Origin: Cyanophora paradoxa
Lineage: Eukaryota > Glaucocystophyceae > Cyanophorales > Cyanophoraceae
DNA: 64,000 bases
Direction: 5' to 3'
Assembly (NCBI GenBank): GCA_004431415.1
Contig: QPMI01000063.1
Coordinates: 62,001-126,000 of the forward strand
Shown here: positions 1 through 12,502 of the stretch, piece after piece
How positions within the stretch are numbered: position 1 is the first letter of the stretch
How the letters are laid out: each line of letters begins with the position of its first letter
Made by a program: the position numbers and the translations under genes
The notes under the pieces: model-generated
What the model saw: the letters and a program-made list of their open reading frames with translations, nothing else
Database searches by the model: none
What the model was told of the DNA's origin: nothing

Positions 1-3000
1 TGCGCCTCTGGAGCGGCACGCGGACGGACGAGCAGGTCATGGAACACTACTTCAACGTCGGGCCGACGCGCTCCTCGATCCATCTGCACTACCCCTTCAA
101 CGACTGCGCGATATCGGGGAGCGGGACGCGCCGCGCCCTCGACGGGTCCGGGAACGTCCGACACGCGCTGGCGAGCTATCTCATTCCCTTCCCTCGCCGT
201 TTTGTCGCACGTTTTCTTAACGTCATCCGCAGGTCAACGACGACGCCTACTTTGCTTGCCCGGCGGGCGCTTCCGGCATGACCATCCCGGCGCCGACCAT
301 CCTGACGGCCTCTGCCACAACCTCCACGAGCGTCCTGGTCTCCCTGACGTGGCAGACGGGCAGCTTCATCGCGAACGTCGAGGTCCGCTGCGGCGGCCTC
401 GGCGGCCCGTACCGCGCGGTCAAGGCCGTGGAAGACGCCGGGGCGGCCGCGGGCGAGACATTCATCCTCAACACGGTCCCCTCCTACGAGGGCTCGTACA
501 CGCTCACGTGCACTGCGCTGGCCAGCACGCTTTCGGACGCCTTCTCGGCTGCCTCCGCGAGCGTCGCAGTCAGCGTGCCGGCGGGCGGCTCGCTTCCCAC
601 GCAGTCCGGTGATTGCTGTCTCTACATTTTCGTATACGCTATTCGATTTCGTACTCACGCCGCCCCCGTTGCAGCGCTCCTCCCCGCCGGGAACAGCAAG
701 GTGTACAACGTGTACAACCGCCCCCTCATCGACATCGACGATGAGGACGTCGACCGCGAGCTCGTCTACGCCGCGCCGCTGCCCAGCTACCCGCTCGGCA
801 GCCGCGCCGCGTCGACCCGCATGGCCCTCGTCTTCAGGAAGGGCCGGGACCTCGTCTACTGCGACTACGACCTAAAGTCCTCGCTCTGCACGGCCCTGCA
901 GCGCTACTCGGTGAGCGCGCGCGCGCAAGAGCCCGCCGCGAGCTCTTGCTGGGAGACCCGTTGTGACCGGTCGCGCGCAGGGCGTGGTTTCGGAGAGCTC
1001 GCAGTTCGCGTTCTCTTCCATGCTCCCCTTTTTGGCGGTCGATCCCGACCGGCGGTTCTCCCCGCACGCCCTCGAGGCGCACCAGGGCAACTGGATCTGG
1101 GGGGCGACCTCTGCGAGCAAGGCAGACCTGCTGGGGCCGACCCTGGATTCGTGCCTCCAGCCGCCGGCCGCCTGCTCCGACGCCGCCTGCCACTACTTCG
1201 CGGCCCAGAGATGGGCTGCGTACGCCTTCGACGGGTCGTGCGACCCCGGCGCGCTCGGCGCTGTGCGGCCGTGGCCGAGGGAGGTCTGTTCCTCGAGCGC
1301 CGGCGATCCCGACCCGTATCTCTTCATGGACATCGCGCGGAACTTTTCCCACGACTTCCGCCTGTTCCACGCTCTGTACGGGCAGAGATTCTATGACGCG
1401 GTGCGTTCGATTTGTGCAGCTGCAGGTTGGGTGGGAGGCCCTCTCAACTCCGGTGCGGCGCAGACGTCTGGGCCGAAGGCCGCAGCGGCGGAGGGAGGCT
1501 GCGCTGAACTGTGGGCTGTCGCCCTCGGGTCGGTTTCCATCTTCACGCCCACGGTACGAATGATGCCACAAGTCGCCCGTCGAATCCGCCCCCTGTGCTC
1601 ACTCGTGGCGTACAGACCGCCCCGGATGCTGATTCGAGCAAGCTATCAAGGGTTCAGGCGAGCCAAGCTTTTCTAGCTCCAAGCATGCATGCTCATGGCT
1701 CTGCTCACTGCGATCCACAGACCGAGTACCTGAGCCTGCTCGACTCCCAAGGGGCGGGCGACGCCGATATGGACTCCGGGCTCGGCTTCGAGTCGTTTGC
1801 GAACGGCTACTTCGCCAAGGAGTGCACGCCCTGTGAGCACCTCGCAGCTGCTCTGGCCTTTCATGACCTATATGACATTGCCACCGCAATTACCGCAGTC
1901 TACGACGCGGAGCCGGCGTCGGTGGGGCGGTCGACCGGCGGCTCGCGGGCGGCGGAGGACGTGCAGGGGAGCTACGGGGAGAGCTTCGAGGCGCTGCTGC
2001 TCGAGGACGTCCAGGTCCGGCCGCGCCTCGCGCCGCGCCCCTCAAAGCTGCGCCGGCAAAGCTGATCACGAGGCCCGGGCGCGCAGGTCTTCACGTTCTC
2101 GCAGCGGGGCCTCGCGTTCTTCGCCAGCTACGCCTCCGCGGGGCCCATCGCCTCTTTCCCCCTCATCAAGGTCCGCCCTGCCGTCCATTCCTCGCCGTGG
2201 CGCCGCGGGCGCCTCACGCGCGCCGGTCGGGCGGCAGGCCTGCGCGCCCCAGACGGGCGTCGTGCTGCTCGCGTTCGACCTCGCCGCCATCGCCCCGGCG
2301 GGCTTCTCGCACAACGCCGAAACTGTCTACAAGCGCCTCCCGTGCGCCAAAAGGCTATCGTTGCTTATCGAATTGCAAGCTCGGCTTCGCTGAAATTCGG
2401 GTTTGGCCCATCGGTGCGCAGGTGGCCCGGCGAGAAGGGCTCCTCGTTCGCGGACGCGTACCTGCCCCCGGCCTCGATCGTCGAGCTGCGCGCGGACGGG
2501 CGGACGGAGGAGGGCGGCCCGCTGCGCTACCACGCGCTCGTCCGCCTGCCCTTCTTCCCCACGAGCCCCGCGACGTGCCCCTTCGAGCTCGTCGGCGCCT
2601 CCGTCTGCCCCGGCCTTGACGTCGCCCACGTGACCGCGATCTTCTCCTGTGCGCTCTCTGTTTCGGATTCTTTCCTTGCGAGATCCATCTTACATGCACG
2701 TCTAAAACTAATACCGATCCCCGCCAGGGGCCGTGCACGAGTCGAGTCTCGCCGAACGCGCGTCGTCCGCGGACGCGTCGTACTCGTACCGGTCGGGCGT
2801 GGCGATGCACGGGCCGCCGAAGGTCCTCCGCACGGACACGCTGCCCCTCTCCCAGCACTGGATTGTGAGCCGAATCTAAGTTGGGGTCTCTGGAGGCTTC
2901 ATTCGATAAGCGCTCACCCCATCGCCTCCAGGTCCAGAACGAGCGGCCTCTGATGGCCGGCCGCGGCTTCGGGTACCTCGAGGTGCGCGATCGCTGAAAC

Positions 3001-3770
3001 GAGCGAGATGCGAGCCTTTGCGTGAGCATCCGGGCTCAGCTGACTTCGCGCAGGGCCGCTGGGTGGAGGCGCCCGGGTCCAGGTACAGCTTCTACGTCAC
3101 GGGCGACCAGGCGTGCAGGATCCCGGAGTCCTCTGGGCGCGAGCGCTTCGCCCCAGCGCGTCCTGATGGCAGTGCCCGCCGCAGATTTTCCGCGTTGCAA
3201 AGGCGGACGGGTACCAGAGCGGCATGGCCGGGCAGCTCAACGGGAGCGTGCGCATCTATGGCGCGTCGACCTGGGGCGGGTCCCTGGCGGAGTGGACCTC
3301 GGTGCTCCTTTTCCACATTTGTTTCGCCGTTCCCGGCCCTTCGTCGGCTTCAACTCTGACCCTGCGCTCCAGGTGGCCGCCGCGGCGTACAAGGACGGTG
3401 TCCTCTACGTCGTCCGCGAGATCCACTCCTCCGCAACTCAGCGCTCGTTCTCTTTCGCTACGAGCGACAAGGACAAGCCGAGGCCGCGGCTCATCAAGGA
3501 GAAGCGGCTGCAGCGCACCAACGAGCGCGCGCTGTCTTCGCAGCTGCTCCAGGTCAAGGGCGTCGACGGCCCGTCCTTTGACGCTGCGTCGGTCAGCGTC
3601 GCGATCGTGCTGGACAGTTGGGTCGCAAACATCGCCGGCGCCTACACGGTGGAGGACTACAGCGCTCTCGACGCGGCGGCGTTCGGGCTCGACGTGCGGA
3701 ACGCTTCGGGGCCCGTCCCGAGCTGCCCATCGTTCTCTTCGCCGTGTCGGAGCCGGCCACCTTGATCTCG
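1..3770 (+). other. Gene A ectodomain block: LamG end, Fn3/Ig-like exon, beta-rich exons
   Basis: Bases 1-175 read LWSGTRTDEQVMEHYFN, the usual end of a LamG/concanavalin-like domain, followed by YPFNDC. The exon at about 232-600 encodes about 120 residues of beta-strand pattern (SVLVSLTWQTGSFIANVEV, then GSYTLTCTA), which resembles a fibronectin-III or Ig-like fold. An intron follows at about 601-674. Further exons are visible at 675-910 (NSKVYNVYNRPLIDID), 980-1400 (Cys-containing, ending FHALYGQRFYDAVRSIC), 1720-1850, 2091-2168 (VFTFSQRGLAFFASYAS), 2245-2345, 2400-2640, 3055-3125, 3225-3300 and 3374-3770. Domain names for the later exons are not certain. All lie N-terminal to the Cys-rich array and to the membrane segments, so I place them outside the cell. 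Confidence 0.6.
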
Positions 3771-6700
3771 CTCCACACGCAGTGCCCGCCGGGCACCGTC
3801 TGGAACGCCGACGCCGCCGTCTTCAAGCGGTCGGTCTCGGTGAAGGACCTCTGCACGCCGCTCTCGCCGGGCCTCTTCTCGGCGCGCGCGGGGCTACTCA
3901 TCGAGTCGGAGGCAGAGCAGTGCTCCTCGGGAACCTACAGCACGGGAGGGGCCACCGCGTGCCTGCCGTGCCCCGCGGGGACGTGGTCGGCCGCCGGGAG
4001 CTCCGGGTGCTACAGCTGTCCCCAGAACGAGTTCGCCTTGGCCGAGGGGATGCCGTGCACGCCGTGCGAGACGGGCGCGTTCACCGTCAGCGACCGCTGG
4101 ACGCGCCAGTGCTTCAAATGGTGCGCGCTCGTGGCTCTTGCTATGTAGAACAGAACCACGGCTCACGCACGCAATTCGGCAGCTTGGGCGGCCTCTTCCT
4201 CAAGAACGAAAACGATCGGCTCTTCTGTCTCAACTGCCCCGCAAACCAGTACTCCTTTTATGGAACGATCGACCGCTGTTCAAATTGTTCGAGAGGAAGC
4301 TTTCCAAACAGAGACGGATCTGACTGCACTAACTGCACGGTCCGAAATCACATAAATGCGACCAAATTGCTTTCCTCTGACTGAGCGCGCCTGACTGCAG
4401 GCCGGCTGGTACCAACCTCGCGAGAACGAGCCGTGCGAGCCGTGTCCGATAGGAAGCTGGAGCCGCGCCGGCCAGTTCGGCAGCTGCTTCACCTGCCCCG
4501 CGAACCAGCTGTCCAACGACAACGGGGGCGGCTGCAAGCCGTGTCCGCCGGGGCTCGAGGTCAAGATCAGCCCCAAAGGCGCTCGCGCCTGCGATCTGTG
4601 CTTCCAGGATTACGCGTCTCCCACTGGCCTGGGATGCAGCCGGTGCCCGGGCGGGTACATCAGCCTCCCCGACCGCTTGCAGTGCCTTCCGGTGCGTCGC
4701 AACCGCACTGAGTTATCTTCGCGCCGCTCACGTGCGCCGCGAAAAGTGTCCTCCGGGGACGTACGAGGACGCCAACATTCCTGGCGTCTGCACCCCGTGC
4801 CGGGTGAACACGATCGCGCCACTGCAGGCCTCGACGAACTGCACCGCCTGCCCGCTCGGCTCCTACTCGTCCCCGGACCGCACCATGTGCTTCGACTGCA
4901 GTGCGCCACGATTCCAACGACGCGACGAGCCTTCCGAGGATTGTTGCTGATGTGCGCGCAGCCCCGGGCTCTTACAGGCCGGCCAACTCTACCATCTGCC
5001 TCCCCGTCGGGGCGCGGAGCGTCGCGCTGGTCGGCTCGTCCGCCTTCTCCGTCTGCGGCAACGGCTCGGTCCCGAACGTCGAGAGGAGCGAGTGCCTCAA
5101 GTGCCCGAAAGGTGCATGCGCTCAGGCTCTGAAGTATCAGAGCGCTCTAGATATTTCCACCGCTGTTCGCTGAACGTCGATCTATTCCTCTCTTGCAGGG
5201 ACCTCGCGTTTCGATGACAACTGCCTCACGTGCGTATTATTCGATGCGATCAATATGCCGTGTTCGCACGCGAAACTGACGATCTTGGCAGGTGCGACCA
5301 GAACGCTGTGGCCTCGTTGGAGGGGACCCCAATCTGCAGCCTCTGCGCGCCGGGATACGTCTCCGCAAGCGACTTCCAATCCTGCATTCCGTGCCCGGCC
5401 GGTGCGATAGCCTATTTGCTTTTCTATCACACGCTGGCAGCAGCTGACGTGCTTGCTAGGGATGTACCGCGGCGCCGACATGGCCTCGTGCCAGCCCGTC
5501 CCGAGAACGGAGTCGCAATGGAGGGCTCGCCGTCCTTCGTGCTCTGCCAGGACGGGTACGTGGCCAATCAGGCGCGGGACACCTGCCTCCCCTGCAGCAA
5601 AGGGTACTACAAGTTCAACAACACCTGCCAGAAGTGCGCGCAGCGCGCCCGATACACTCTGAATATTTCCGATGATGACGCTGCTAACATTGTGCATTTT
5701 GCGCAGCTGCCCCGAGAATATGGTCGCCTCGTTTGAGGGCAGCGCGAACTGCACGCGCTGCCCCCCGGGACAGGTTGCTTCAGCCGACCAGCAGACTTGC
5801 TTCCTGTGCTCAGAAGGCATCGCTCTTTTGCTTTCGGACTCAACCTATCAACGTAATCGTTAACACTGACGACCGTGCAGGAACGTACCGGGCAGAGGAC
5901 ATGTCGCGATGCGAGCCTGTGCCGCACAAGACCGTCTCCATCCCGGACCGCTCGTGGTACCAGCCGTGCGAGCCGGGGTGGGTCGCCAACAACATCGCCA
6001 CTATGTGCCTGCCGTGCCCGAAAGGGTCGTACGAGGACGACGGGGCCTGCCGCGCCTGCGCTACAAACACGATCACCCCCGCGGAAAACATGACGTCCTG
6101 CGAGCTGGTGTGATTTTCGGTCTGTTGCGCGGCTATGGCATTTTGGCGTGACTTGCTCCTTCAGTGTCCGCCCGGATACGTCTCGGCGGCCGATCTCCAG
6201 AACTGCGTTCCGTGCGGAGCAGGTCCGCACGCCTTCCACATTGTGCCGAGCAGCTGCAGGCAAGGAAGTTGTACTGAAGCCACTCCAGGAACGTACCGCG
6301 CCGAGAACATGACCGACTGCACGCCCGTCCCTTCCGCTCCGTGGCACTCGCCGGCTCGCCCACCTGGACCGTCTGCGATGCGGGCTACGTGGCCGACGGG
6401 CCTCGGGCGATCTGCATTCCCTGCCCCGCGGGTGGATATTTAAATTTTTTTCCTTCTGCACCAACGGAACTCACACCTTCTCGCAGGCTCGTACCAGGTC
6501 AACGACTCCTGCATCTTGTGCGAAACGAACTGGGTCGCAGCGACGCCCGGCCTCGACCGCTGCGAGCAGTGCGACAACGGGACCGTCGCGGCCGCCAACG
6601 GCCAGTTCTGCGTCCGTGCGCACGACATCCTCCCACGATGGAACTCGCATCTTGTTTCTCACTCTGACTCTGCTATTCTCAGCGTGCCTGCCGGGGTTCT

Positions 6701-9700
6701 ACCGGCACGAGGGCATGGTCGAGTGCGAGCGGGCGCCCCGCGGGGCGATCGCGGCGGCGGGCAGCCGCAACTACACGATGTGCGACCGGGGGAGCCGCCC
6801 CGACCTCGAGGCCACCTCGTGCGACGTGTGCGAGCGGGGCACGATCGAGGTGGGCTGGGAGTGCATCGACTGCATCGGTTCGCATTGCTTGCGGCTTTGG
6901 CTGCTTTGAGCAGTCGTAGGTCTGAAAGGATCGCAGGACTGATGTACGCCCCCGACCGCGGCATGACGAGCTGCAAGACCTGGTGGGCTCCGCCCCGTAG
7001 GCGTATGCATCCGCCGTCGACCGCGCCGCTTACTTGCGGTGCACAGTGCGCGGGGGACGATCCCCACGCCGGACAGGCAAGGGTGCACCCCGTGCTCGCG
7101 GGGGTACTACAGGGCGGAGAACATGACGTCCTGCGAGCAGGCGCGCCGTTTCCTTTCTCGCTCGACGTCAATGCCGCGACCACAGATTAATGTTGAAATT
7201 CGCCGCAGTGTCCGCACGGCCAATACACGAGCGCACAGGGCTTCTGGTACTGCAATCTTTGGTGCGGCGACACCGCACTGTAAAACGCAGCGAGCTTCGA
7301 GCCAATCGGTCCGCTGACCTCGCGCCGGCAGCCCGCGCGGGACGGAGAGCTCCCTCAACCGGGCCGAGTGCGACCTCTGCCGGGCCGGTTTCTACGAGCG
7401 GAACAGCACCTGCGTGCCCTGCCAGGTGCTCATCGCGCCATGGTTTCTGCTTGTTTCCGGCGCCAAGGCCGACGGTGGCGTCAGGACGGATTCTGGAGCG
7501 CGCTGGGGGCGTCCGAGTGCACACCGTGCACGCCGGGCTACATCAGCAACGACGACCGGTCGGGCTGCCTTCCCTGCCGCGGGGGACCTTCCACGGGGAC
7601 TCGGTGCACCATCTGTTGTCCCAGCTCCAACATATGCCTGCTTGTGCTCATTCACTCGGCTTTGCAGAACGCATGCTTGCCATGTAAAACTGTGCGCTTG
7701 GCACCGGACGCCAGTAGCTTTACGTTCGCTGACAGCTTACCCGCCACGCATTACTAGGGCCTCTGGTCTCCTCTGGCGACGAGCGAGAGCTGCCTGGAGC
7801 CGCCCTGGGGCCACTTCGCGTCCAACGACAGCACGCGCTACATCCCGTGCGACGCCGGCTTCTTCGAGTGGCTCCCGAAGAACACCTCCCGCCCACGCAA
7901 GTGCCTGCAGGTGCGCTATCTCTGCGTACATTTCCTGCGAACGCAAAGTGCGCGTTCTCATTTCTGGTGCAGTGTCCGCTTGGGACGTACGCGCCAAAGG
8001 AGGGGACGTTCGAGCACTGCACGAATTGCTCGCTGGGCTTCTACTCTGCACCCGATTTCCGTTCATGCCTGCCGTGCCCGCTGGTGGGTTGCCGCGCGAT
8101 TCTTCTGCCTCTGCGCAGAGCACTGACGCTGGTTGTTGTTGCAGGGGTCCTACAGGGACTCACACTTCGCCACATGCCAGCCGTGCCCGATCACGACCGC
8201 CGCGCGCCGGGAAGGCATGGTGCAGTGCGAGCCGTGGTGCGCTTTGGCAGATATATATATACCCGCAAGCTTAAGCGTCACGCGTCACTGTGTGCCGACG
8301 CCGCGCCTCCTCCCTCAGTCCCCGGGGAAGGTGCCGAGGAAGGACAGGGCCGAATGTGTCGGTGCGAGCTCTCGAATTCTCGCAGTTTCAATCACACAAC
8401 CAGCGCATTTTCGTCGTTCGCATCGTTCCTAATGCGGCACGACAGACTGCGAAGGCGGGTACATGCCTATTAACGGGACGTGCGTACGATGCGATTCTGT
8501 GTCGACCGCATTGCCTGGAGGTTCGATGCCGAACTTTTTCTGCATTCGCCCTCTGCGCGCGCTGACGTTGGTTGTCAGACCCGACCTGCACGCCCTGCCC
8601 CGAGGGCTTCGTCGCCAACGACCTCGGGACGGAGTGCATCGCCTGCAACGTGTCGATGTACCGGCCGGCGGGCGCCATGTCCTGCATCAAGTGCCCCCGC
8701 AACACCATCTCCGGCAACGGTAGCCCGGGCTGCACGCAATGCGCTGGCGGAGAAGTCGTGCGTGGTTTCATTTCACAATTGCGATCATTGTTCTTCTCTT
8801 ATTTGACCTTCGCCGAATGCGGTTGCAGTCGGACGAAACCCAAGCGTTCTGCAGCCCCTGCGCTCGTGGGCAGTACCGCAACGTGTCCATGGATTACTGC
8901 ACGCCGTGGTCGGTGCCGCTTGCACAAAAGCAGTTGCGCTGGTGGCTCATGCAGGCGTCGCGCACGCAGCCCGCCGGGCTTTATGGCGGGCGAAAATGGC
9001 GCGTCCGCCTGCCTCCCTTGTGCGGCCACGCAGCTCTGTCCGGGTCCGACCTGTCCCGCGTGCACTCGAGCTCGTTCCGCTTGCCGTTCTGACAACAATT
9101 TGCAGTCGGCACGGCCGACCCTGTCGAGATACCCCGCTACCAGGACGTCATCGGCGGGATCAAAGACCTCGTCGCTGGCGCCCGAATAGTGCCGCAGCGC
9201 AGGCGAGTGCGATTGCTCGGCTGCGCTGAGCCGACCAAGTTTAGTGACGGCCGCCGCAGGGGTCTGCTCCAGGACGCCATCGACGACTTCGTCGTGGAAA
9301 CCTTCGTGGACGACACCGTCAACGCGACCATCACCCGCCCCGAGATCGAGGACGAGTCCGTCGCGTTCGCGCAGCTCTACCGCATAATCACGTACATCGC
9401 GGCCGCCGTCGGCGCCCTCGTGCTCGTCGCCGCGATCGCCATCTGCGTCCACCTGAAGACCGGATCCGGAGACCGGGCTGCGGAGCGCTACCGCCGGGTA
9501 CGTATACGTGCCCCCCTTGACACTACGACGGATAAATCCGCGCGCGGCCGGGCTCTTACAGCGGTGTCCGATCAGGTCGCCAAGATCAACGTCCTGTACA
9601 GTGAGGTGGTCGACCAGACGCTGCAGGAGAACGAGGACCTGGAGGCGGCGTTGGACGTTCTCCGCGCCGGCGGCGCCGTTTTCGCGATCGCCGGCCTGGG

Positions 9701-12502
9701 CTTCTTCGTCATTGCGGCGGCGTTCGTCGTCCTCCAGTACGCGATCGCGAACTACACGGTCCTCCAGACGCTCCTCGGCGGTGCGTCCCCCTCGGCGGGC
9801 AGCATCACGGGCGTCTTCGCCGTCCGGGCGGCGTTCGTGGGATACCCGGGATCCTGCATCATGCGAGGCTCTGCGGATCCCTCCGGCTTTGCGAACGCGT
9901 CGGATGCATCGTGGGTCGGCGCGACGGCCTCTTTCCGTGGCATCGCGCCGGTGGACGACGATCCGAATTCACTCCCGCAGCTGTCCGCGTTCTACAACGA
10001 GACACAGCGGGCGTGCATGTGCGCCCCGTTTGTAAAGAATGACGCGCATTGAACTTCGAATGACTCGGAGCCTGCAGAGTGGACTGGATGTGCCAGAACT
10101 GCACGCTGTCGGCCGCGACGAACGTCTCCGTCGAGCTGCGCCTCGCCTCCCGCATGGCGCTCGCGGTCGCCGTCACGTACAAGATCGAGGTGCGACGACG
10201 ACGTCGGCTCGCGCTGTAAGCGCCTCGCCGCGCTGACGGCACCTGGTCACGGGCGGCAGGTGCCGACAAACTTGACCGTCGAGGGGCGCGTCCGCACCCG
10301 ATCGGACGCCACGCTCGGCGTGTTCCGCGGCCTCCGGCCCGTGGTCGCGCCCCTCTCCCTCGTCCCGCTCCACTTCGAGGTGCCAAATTAAACTCGCGCT
10401 CCTGTTCTTGCGTCCTTCTCCCGATCTGTGCCTCACGGTGAACGCAGGACGCGCGCGACGGGAGCCCGCGCTACGACACGTCGCTCTGGCCGTCTTCAAA
10501 CCGGGGCGCAGAGGCGGAGGAGGAGTCCTTCGTGCGTAAAACTCGCTCTTTGATCATCTCGTTGGGTTGTCGCCGCCGTGACGCACGCCGGCAGAGCCTG
10601 TGCTCGTTGACGCTCCCGCTGTCGCACCCGTCCTGCGCGGGCGAGTCGGTCGCGTTTCGCGCGGCGTTCGAGCTGAGCGACGTCCACGTCAGGGTGCCCC
10701 GCCCGCACGGACGGCCGCTTGTCCGATTGCGAAAGCTGACGCCAGTCGCGCGCAGGTCAGCCGCGTGGAGCGCGCCTCGCTCCTGGACATGTTTGCCGAT
10801 CTGTCGGCCCTCACGGGAAGCGCCATCAACATCGGCTGCCAGCTGCTCCTCGCCTTCGTCGCCCTCCTGCAGCTCATGCAGGCGAGCCGAAGCGATCTCT
10901 TAAATCTGTCGCATTACGTTCGTCGTCTCAAACCGGCTCGCCTCGCAGCGGTACCCGAGGTTCGCGAAGTACGTGGCGCGCCCCGAGACGCTGCAGATGG
11001 CGCTCGTCGACGCGAAGAGCTCGCGCACCGGCTCGGCCTCCGACGTCTCGAGCGAGCACCTCAGCGTCCTCGCCCCGGGGCACGGACCGTCGTCATCGCC
11101 GACGAGGGCGACGCGTTCGGGCAGCACCCGCGAGGGCGGCGGCGCTCATGGGTCGCCCGTGCGAGCGCCTTCCTCCGGCGCGGCAGCGCCTCCTCCGCGC
11201 ACGACGAGCCGCACCAGGCGGGGCCCCGCCGCGCGGCGTGGGCACGGCGCTGGCACTCCCGCCCGCCGACACGGGCGCGAGTCTGCCGACGCTGGCCCAG
11301 TTCCTGGACACGCAGGGCCTCGGCGAGGCGCGCCCGGCCGAGCGGGTCGGGGCGCTGGCGCCGCTGTGGGTCGGCGCCGCCAACCGCTCAGCAGAGCCGC
11401 CTCCGCCGGATTCCATGCCGAGCGCGAGCCCGGCGAACAGCGCACTCCGCGACGCGGCGGCGGCTCTGGGCACGGCCCTCGAGGTTCCGTTACCTACTCC
11501 GGCGCCCCCGCCCCGCCTGCCGCCGCTCGCTTCGAGTCCGGCTCTGGCGGAGAGCAGAAGCAACTGCGACCTCTGGCGGCGATTGCGGCTCGCCCGGGCA
11601 CTTTCGACCCGGCGCCGCGCTCTTTGGCCGGCGCGCTCGCGAGGCAGAAGGCGCTGGACGACTCGGCCCGGCCCTCCCCCGCCGCGGACCTCGCCTCTGT
11701 GTCCGCGTCGCGATCGTCGATCGCGAGCTCGGCTGCGATGGCCGCGGCGGGCGCCGCGCCCCGCAGCGCGGCCTCCGCGCTTGGGCTCCAGCTCCCGCCA
11801 GCCGCAGTACACGACGAGGTCGCCGCCGGTCTGGCGGAGCTACACGGTCCCGGGGCGCCGGCCGGGGCGCCGGGCCCAGCCGACGGAGAGGCCCAAGCGC
11901 TGCGGCCCGCAGCCGATTCGACGTCCATGGCCAAGCAGGCCGGCCAGCAGGGGCGGGCGCCCTCTCCCGCCGCCCAGAGGCCGGCCGACGCCGCCGCCTC
12001 GTCGCGCTCCAGCGCAGTCGCGATCGCGAGCGTAAAGGCGAGCTCCGCTTCGCCGCCGCCCTCCTTCGTCGGCAACCCAACGTCGTCGCCTCCCTCCGAC
12101 GGCGGCGGCGCCCGCGGGCCGCGTTCGGCGCCAGCCGCTCGGGAGCAGCCGGCGCAGTCGCATGCGCAGGCTCCTCCGCCGAGCGCCTCCGGCCGCAATC
12201 GCGGCTCCGGCTCTGGATCCGTTGCCGCATCGTCGCTCGCGATCGAGAGCGCGGGCTCAGGCCACGCCCCGTCGTCGGCCCCCGCCTCGGACCCCCGCTG
12301 GGATCGGGGCGGGTCGCGAGTCGGGCGGCATGCGCAGCCCGAGCCGGAAGGCACAGCGCGCGCGAAGTCGAGCGCGCGGGGCGGGGCGACCGGGCTGGAT
12401 TTGGGGCTCGCCGTCCCGGACGGATTCGAAGAAGTCGAAGCCGGTGGAGCGCTGTCCGCGAAGAAGCCGCACGACCGCTACGGCGACTTCACCTCCATAT
12501 AA
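1..12502 (+). CDS. Gene A: large LamG / Cys-rich multi-pass membrane protein, multi-exon, 5'-partial
   Basis: A single spliced gene spans the first 12.5 kb; its beginning is outside the window. Coding blocks in changing frames are separated by short introns (about 55-100 nt) with GT donors (gtgagc, gtgcgc, gtacgt) and cag acceptors. In order it shows the end of a LamG-like domain, a fibronectin/Ig-like exon, more beta-rich ectodomain exons, a long CPxG Cys-rich array, three hydrophobic segments and a Pro/Ala/Ser-rich tail ending in TAA at 12500-12502. This is the plan of a cell-surface receptor or adhesion protein; the ligand is unknown. Three C/G runs in the tail (near 11077, 11224 and 11511) are one base shorter than in copies B and/or C, so 11077-11511 reads out of frame before the frame is regained. 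I infer the splicing by eye; exact junctions are approximate. Confidence 0.75.
3781..9090 (+). other. Gene A Cys-rich array (GCC2/GCC3, ephrin-receptor-like repeats)
   Basis: From CPPGTVWNADA onward, successive exons carry repeats of the form CPxGxY...C..C...C, for example CSSGTYSTGGATACLPCPAG, CEPCPIGSWSRAGQFGSC, CPPGTYEDANIPGVCTPC, CPPGYVSAADLQNCVPC and CTPCPEGFVANDLGTEC. At least fifteen such units are visible, split by introns that mostly fall between repeats. Each unit has the spacing of the GCC2/GCC3 (ephrin-receptor-like) family, which forms disulfide-bonded extracellular stalks. A phrase ending YRAENMT or YRGADM recurs between units. One exon at about 4141-4330 (CLNCPANQYSFYGTIDRC) has distinctly lower GC than its neighbours and may be an alternative or later-acquired exon. 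Confidence 0.75.
9104..10947 (+). other. Gene A membrane module: three hydrophobic segments and a luminal loop
   Basis: The exon after the acceptor near 9103 reads VGTADPVEIPRYQDVIGG and runs in frame to the first membrane segment at about 9384-9452 (IITYIAAAVGALVLVAAIAI). An intron of about 60 nt follows (about 9503-9561). A heptad-like stretch (VAKINVLYSEVVDQTLQENE) then leads into the second segment at about 9669-9743 (FAIAGLGFFVIAAAFVVLQY). A Cys-containing loop follows, with small exons around 10081-10180, 10260-10380, 10450-10530 and 10590-10700. A third hydrophobic stretch is at 10819-10878 (SAINIGCQLLLAFVALLQLM). Three passes would put the tail on the opposite side from the Cys-rich array. 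Boundaries are judged by eye from hydrophobicity only. Confidence 0.65.
10948..12502 (+). other. Gene A C-terminal Pro/Ala/Ser-rich tail
   Basis: About 500 residues starting RFAKYVARPETLQMALVDAK, then low-complexity Pro/Ala/Ser/Arg sequence with no recognisable domain, ending PHDRYGDFTSI. The matching part of gene C is an uninterrupted 507-codon frame, so this frame is the real one. In this copy the run at 11077-11080 has four G (five in copy B), the run at 11224-11227 has four C (five in B), and the run at 11511-11514 has four C (five in B). Those three missing bases sum to a codon, which is why the frame is lost and then regained. The tail is probably cytoplasmic and disordered. Confidence 0.6.
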
